Source: Methanobrevibacter sp. (GTDB lineage: Archaea; Methanobacteriota; Methanobacteria; Methanobacteriales; Methanobacteriaceae). Taken from it: a stretch of DNA of 25,253 nt. Below the pieces are notes generated by a model, which made no database searches, had not been told where the DNA came from, and was given only the letters and a program-made list of their open reading frames with translations. The stretch's first letter is position 1. The number at the start of each line of letters is the position of its first letter. The translations under genes were made by a program, and so were the position numbers. This document shows, in pieces, positions 21,375-25,253 of the stretch. Location: the NCBI GenBank assembly GCA_031289975.1, contig JAITOM010000135.1, positions 1 through 25,253 on the forward strand, given 5' to 3'.

Positions 21375-24083
21375 ATGGATAAAGAAAAGAAAATGAAAAT
21401 AATTAAAACTGCTGGAATAATAATTGCTTTAGTATTAATAGCTTTTGTACTTAGAGCACAAACATACAATATGAGTGCATTTCCTCAAGAAACTAAAGAA
21501 ATGTTTACTGACTCAGATGGACTCCCTTACTTTAGTGAAATGGACTCTTACTATCATCTTAGACTTCTTGAAAACTTTGTAGATCATGGATATTTTGGAG
21601 ATACAATAGTAAACAATAGTCAATGGGATAACCATAGAATATCTCCAGACGGAGTAGAATTTTCTTATCCCCCAATGATATTTTATGTGACATTATTTTT
21701 CTATAAGATTGTAAGTTTAATATTCCATGGTATCCCTATAAAGTTCGTTGCTTACTGGACTGGTGCTTTAATGGGTTCACTTGTTGTTATTCCTGCTTTT
21801 ATTATTGTGAGAAGAATAACAAATGCCTATGGAGGTGTAGTTGCAGCATTACTTATTGCAATGTCTCCTAATTTCTTTTCTCACACTTATGCTGGATTTT
21901 ATGATACTGATATGTTTACAGTTTTATTGCCACTTATAATACTATTTTTCTTTATAGAAAGTGTTCGTAACAAAAATCATAAATATAGAATAGTATCTGC
22001 AGTACTTACAGCTGTTACAATTGTATTCTTTTCTCTTTCATGGAGTCAATATATATTTTATCCAGCTATTTTTACATTTGCAATAGTCATGTTTTTAGTT
22101 TTAGGATTTATATTTAAAATAAAATTATTTAAGCCTATAAAAGATTATCCTAATATAAAATCATGGTTTATAAACCAAAAAGAAATATCTGCAATATCTA
22201 TACTTATAATAGTATCTTTTGTTGGATTATCAATTACAGTAGGATTTGATAATATTATGGCTGGTGTTGTTGGACTTTTTAATTCAGTAAACATTCAAGG
22301 TGCTGGTGGACTTGGTAACTATCCAAATGTTTTGGTTTCAGTTGGAGAGATGCAAAAACCAACTATTCTTTATGGAGGATTGTTTGGACTATTTTCTTCA
22401 AGTAGTGGAGGAATTATCAATGGTGTAGGAGGAGTATTGGTATTCTTTGCTTCATTGTTTATGATTTTTATTTTTGCTTATAGTTTCTGGAACTTAAGAA
22501 ATATTAGAAATAAGGATTTAAAAGGTAAGAAACTTCCTAAATCTAAAAGAAAAAGTGGAGCTATTATTAAATCGAGTAAAAATAAAAGTTTTCTTGAAAA
22601 ATTTGCTGATTTACTCATTAGTAATAATTTGGAAGAAAGCAAAAAAGAAATGCTTTTATATATTACTACTTTTGGTTCTTGGATAATAATAACCTTATTT
22701 GCATCTCTTAATGGTTCAAGATTCATACCATTTTTCGTTATTCCTATTGCTTTAACAGCTGGAATATTTGTTGGATACCTTTACCAATACATTAAAAAAT
22801 ATACTGAAAATAACAACTTGTTTTATATATCAATACTATCTTCATTGTTAATAAGCTATTCACTGTTAATGCTATTCAATGAATTCTTATCTCCTTTAAT
22901 TATTCTTATTGTATTAATAGTATTATCTTATCTTTTAATATATGGTCAAAAAACTATTTTTAGTAATGTTAAGAAATTAAAAAGATTAAATAGAGTAAAA
23001 GGAAGCTTCGTTATTTTATTAATATCTTTAGCCTTTATAGCACCAACAATTACGGGAGCTTACTATGCCTCCACATATTCACAACCAGGTACAAGTGACC
23101 CTATGTGGAATTCAATGGAAAATATTAAAGCAACACAGCCCAATGATACTGTTATAGCATCATGGTGGGATTTCGGTTACTTATTTGAAATAGCTGCTAA
23201 TAGAATGACTGTCTTTGATGGTGGTTCACAATCTGGTGAAAGAGCCTATTGGATGGGGAAAGCTATTTTAACATCCGATGATAAACTATCTTCAGCTATT
23301 CTTAAAATGTTAGCTACTACTGGTAATAGAGCAATAGATGCTTTAAATAATTATACTAAGGATAAAGGAAAAGCTGCAATGATTTTAGAAGATATTTTAC
23401 CTAAGTCAAAGACTGAAGCTGAAAATGTTTTAACAAACAATTATAATTTAACAGCAGATCAAGCCAACACAATTGTAAATTATAGTCATCCAAATAATCC
23501 ACGACCAGTAGTCTTTGTAATGAGTTCTGATATGATAAGTAAGGCTGGTGTATGGAGTAACTTTGGATCATGGGATTTTGAAGCTCAACAAGGTAAAGTA
23601 AGTAATTATTTAACTAATCCTCAATCCAGCTCACCAATGACACAAAATGAAACTGGTAATACTACAGAAATGATAAACTATCAACAAGGACAAGGCAATA
23701 ATTCAATTGTATTTAAAACCGTATTTACTCAGTATACAAATGGTTCTACAGACATAAAATTTGTTGCAAGCCATGATGATGGAACTCCAATTTTACTTCA
23801 AGATGGTAGTGAACTTAAACCACAGTTTAATGGTAGAGAAATACTTATATCTGATGCTAAGGTTATTGAAAATGGAAATTTAACTGTTGAAAAAACTTTA
23901 AATGAAGGTGGAGATTATTCATTAGTTATTATGGGTGAAGGTGGTATTTATCAATCTATTTTAATGAGTAAAGATTTATCAAATTCCATGTTTACAAAAC
24001 TCTATCTTATGAATGGAGCAGGTCAAAGTTCATTTGAAAATGTTGGTAAGGAAAGTGGTGTTTCATTGTGGAAAGTTAAATAA
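21375..24083 (+). CDS. aglB: Dolichyl-phosphooligosaccharide-protein glycosyltransferase AglB (STT3)
   Basis: 902 residues, the single-subunit archaeal oligosaccharyltransferase that moves a lipid-linked glycan onto Asn of N-x-S/T sites on the outer face of the membrane. A short basic N-terminus is followed by about a dozen hydrophobic segments up to about residue 560, then a soluble C-terminal domain. Visible catalytic features are Asp57 in EMDSYYHLR (first external loop), the DxD-like YDTDMF with Asp177/Asp179, and the STT3 signature WWDFG at 597-601 (Phe in place of the usual Tyr). A lysine-rich cytoplasmic-type loop lies near residues 375-410. The start is supported by GGAG 7 nt upstream and two TATA-like boxes beyond. 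A hairpin and T-run follow the stop. It would glycosylate surface proteins; no link to the NRPS cluster is shown by the sequence. Confidence 0.96.
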   Translation: MDKEKKMKIIKTAGIIIALVLIAFVLRAQTYNMSAFPQETKEMFTDSDGLPYFSEMDSYYHLRLLENFVDHGYFGDTIVNNSQWDNHRISPDGVEFSYPPMIFYVTLFFYKIVSLIFHGIPIKFVAYWTGALMGSLVVIPAFIIVRRITNAYGGVVAALLIAMSPNFFSHTYAGFYDTDMFTVLLPLIILFFFIESVRNKNHKYRIVSAVLTAVTIVFFSLSWSQYIFYPAIFTFAIVMFLVLGFIFKIKLFKPIKDYPNIKSWFINQKEISAISILIIVSFVGLSITVGFDNIMAGVVGLFNSVNIQGAGGLGNYPNVLVSVGEMQKPTILYGGLFGLFSSSSGGIINGVGGVLVFFASLFMIFIFAYSFWNLRNIRNKDLKGKKLPKSKRKSGAIIKSSKNKSFLEKFADLLISNNLEESKKEMLLYITTFGSWIIITLFASLNGSRFIPFFVIPIALTAGIFVGYLYQYIKKYTENNNLFYISILSSLLISYSLLMLFNEFLSPLIILIVLIVLSYLLIYGQKTIFSNVKKLKRLNRVKGSFVILLISLAFIAPTITGAYYASTYSQPGTSDPMWNSMENIKATQPNDTVIASWWDFGYLFEIAANRMTVFDGGSQSGERAYWMGKAILTSDDKLSSAILKMLATTGNRAIDALNNYTKDKGKAAMILEDILPKSKTEAENVLTNNYNLTADQANTIVNYSHPNNPRPVVFVMSSDMISKAGVWSNFGSWDFEAQQGKVSNYLTNPQSSSPMTQNETGNTTEMINYQQGQGNNSIVFKTVFTQYTNGSTDIKFVASHDDGTPILLQDGSELKPQFNGREILISDAKVIENGNLTVEKTLNEGGDYSLVIMGEGGIYQSILMSKDLSNSMFTKLYLMNGAGQSSFENVGKESGVSLWKVK

Positions 24084-24113
24084 TATTTAATAGTTAAATA
24101 TTGTTTTTAATTA

Positions 24114-24149
24114 AGAGTATGCTCTCTGGGGTGTATACTCTCTTTTTTT
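24114..24149 (+). terminator. aglB: Hairpin plus T-run after aglB
   Basis: AGAGTAT (24114-24120) pairs with ATACTCT (24135-24141) around a G-rich loop, followed by a run of seven T. It lies 30 bp after the aglB stop codon. Confidence 0.75.
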
Positions 24150-24327
24150 ATATTAGAACTTAAACTTATAATTTAATTCATTAATATATATCAACTCAAC
24201 TTGTTGTTGTCCAATTTTGATTATAATCATATGGAAAGTTCTTAAATTTTTTAAAAAAGTTATTTAATAAGAACTTTATAAAAACTACTATATTTTAAAA
24301 TATAAATTCTCAATTTTTCTATTTAGG

Positions 24328-24380
24328 TACTGTAAAAAGAGGATAGAAATTTAAAATCTGGAATTTGATTTTCAAACAGG
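24328..24380 (-). repeat. Intergenic repeat family Y, inverted copy
   Basis: Reverse complement reads CCTGTTTGAAAATCAAATTC and later CTCTTTTTACAGTA, matching the ends of the copy at 24591-24643. The pair forms inverted repeats of about 53 bp around a 210-bp interior. Confidence 0.5.
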
Positions 24381-24590
24381 AAAAATTTAGGCTTTGAAAA
24401 ATTCAACTGATGAAGATACTGATGAAGATATAATATTTTATTTAATATGTATAATACTTCATTTTTAAAGCATTTTAAGAACTTTATAAGATTAATATCG
24501 TGCTAAAAAAAGACTTTTACTTACACTATACATTTGAGTAGAAAGTCAAAAATAAATTCATCGGTTGGATTTTCCACATCCCCAATCTTC

Positions 24591-24643
24591 CCTGTTTGAA
24601 AACCAGATTTTCAGATCTTTGAAAAACATACTTTTTTACATAG
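24591..24643 (+). repeat. Intergenic repeat family Y, copy 3
   Basis: CCTGTTTGAAAACCAGATTT, then TCAGATCTTTGAAAAACATA and CTTTTTTACATAG. Closest to the copy at 12899. With 24328-24380 it may be one arm of a third MITE-like element, spanning 24328-24643. Confidence 0.5.
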
Positions 24644-24783
24644 ACATAAATTCAAAAATTATTTATATGGATTATGCAATATTATATAATATATGGTTAT
24701 GTTTTTGAGGTTTGCAAAAACTTCAAAAAAAATAAGCATTTGCATTGTTTTTTTTGTAATGATCCAAGAGAAAATCTGAGCTA

Positions 24784-25101
24784 ATATTCCACTAAAACAA
24801 GGATTAAAACTTTATTATCACTGTTTTATGTGTTCCATTTCAACTAATTTAATATATATTCCACTAAAACAAGGATTAAAACTTCATTGTTAAAGCACTA
24901 CTGTATCCGCAAGGGTCTTGGTTTGATTCATATTCCACTAAAACAAGGATTAAAACTTTATTGTTAAAGCACTACTGTATCCGCAAGGGTCTTGATTTGA
25001 TTCATATTCCACTAAAACAAGGATCAGAACTTATTTGTTGACATAATATAATATACTTATACATATTCCTATGTAAATTTCACTAAAACAAGGATTAAAG
25101 T
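24784..25101 (+). CRISPR. Short, degenerate CRISPR-like array (5 repeats, 4 spacers)
   Basis: A 27-base repeat starting ATATTCCACTAAAACAAGG and ending ATTAAAAC occurs at 24784-24810, 24856-24882 and 24930-24956. A copy with two changes (ATCAGAAC) is at 25004-25030 and a more decayed one at 25075-25101. Spacers are 45, 47, 47 and 44 bases at this repeat length, slightly long, so the true repeat may be a few bases longer. Spacers 2 and 3 differ at only two positions. Decay toward the right suggests the leader is on the left. No cas gene is in the window, so activity would depend on machinery elsewhere. Confidence 0.75.
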
Positions 25102-25253
25102 TATTGCTGACTTTTTTTACTATTTATAATCTTTTAATATAGTGAACTAAAAAATGTTTTTAAGTAATGAGTTTTTTAAAAATATCTCTAAATTATCAAT
25201 TTCATAAATAAAAATATAATATTATTTATTTTAAAAAATAAAATATTTAAATT

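Larger units (their letters stand above)
24150..24783. other. Non-coding gap between aglB and the CRISPR-like array
   Basis: No credible gene. Apart from the two family Y arms it is A+T-rich single-copy-looking sequence. The last 200 bp or so could be the array leader, since the repeats are best conserved at this end; I see no diagnostic leader motif. Confidence 0.6.

Noticed and set aside
22478..22726. Minus-strand open frame inside aglB
   Set aside because: Antisense to a membrane-protein coding region, with hydrophobic low-complexity translation and no upstream signals.
24783..25101. An ordinary minisatellite instead of CRISPR
   Set aside because: Spacer 1 and spacer 4 are unrelated to spacers 2 and 3 while the 27-mer repeat is conserved, which favours a CRISPR array; the alternative is kept in the confidence value.

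Overview
The window looks like a chromosomal segment of a very A+T-rich methanogenic archaeon, most probably a Methanobrevibacter or close relative (Methanobacteriales). The reasons are an STT3/AglB oligosaccharyltransferase, a TIGR00300 LOR/SDH protein typical of methanogens, an archaeal-style agmatinase, and large NRPS genes of the kind known from rumen Methanobrevibacter. The species cannot be fixed from the sequence alone.

Left two thirds (1-16636, minus strand): a nonribosomal peptide synthetase cluster read right to left. NRPS-A (13568-16636) is A-T-C. NRPS-B (8137-12777) is an N-terminal family 2 glycosyltransferase joined to the C-terminal half of a condensation domain, then A-T-C. 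NRPS-C (<1-7926, running off the left edge) is A-T-C-A-T-C-A-T-C... Each C domain would condense its own module's residue with the next module, so the gene order can be read as a collinear assembly line. By my hand alignment only the second A domain of NRPS-C has a canonical specificity pocket, matching the threonine code; the other four lack the usual Asp235. No thioesterase or reductase release domain is inside the window. A 15-unit AG dinucleotide tract lies inside the NRPS-B reading frame; any change not a multiple of three units would cut the protein after the glycosyltransferase.

NRPS-A is bracketed by two near-identical MITE-like elements of about 200 bp in opposite orientation (12945-13142 and 17297-17507), in repeat-rich non-coding DNA.

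Middle (17625-20397, minus strand): a housekeeping group with a TIGR00300 LOR/SDH protein (probable archaeal ornithine cyclodeaminase), the tRNA methyltransferase TrmO and an agmatinase-family ureohydrolase, spaced like an operon.

Right (20398-25253): a 977-bp non-coding divergent region with two copies of another small inverted-terminal element and a doubled TATA box, then aglB on the plus strand with a hairpin-plus-T terminator. A repeat-rich gap follows, then a short, decaying CRISPR-like array (five repeats, two of four spacers nearly identical) with no cas gene in view.
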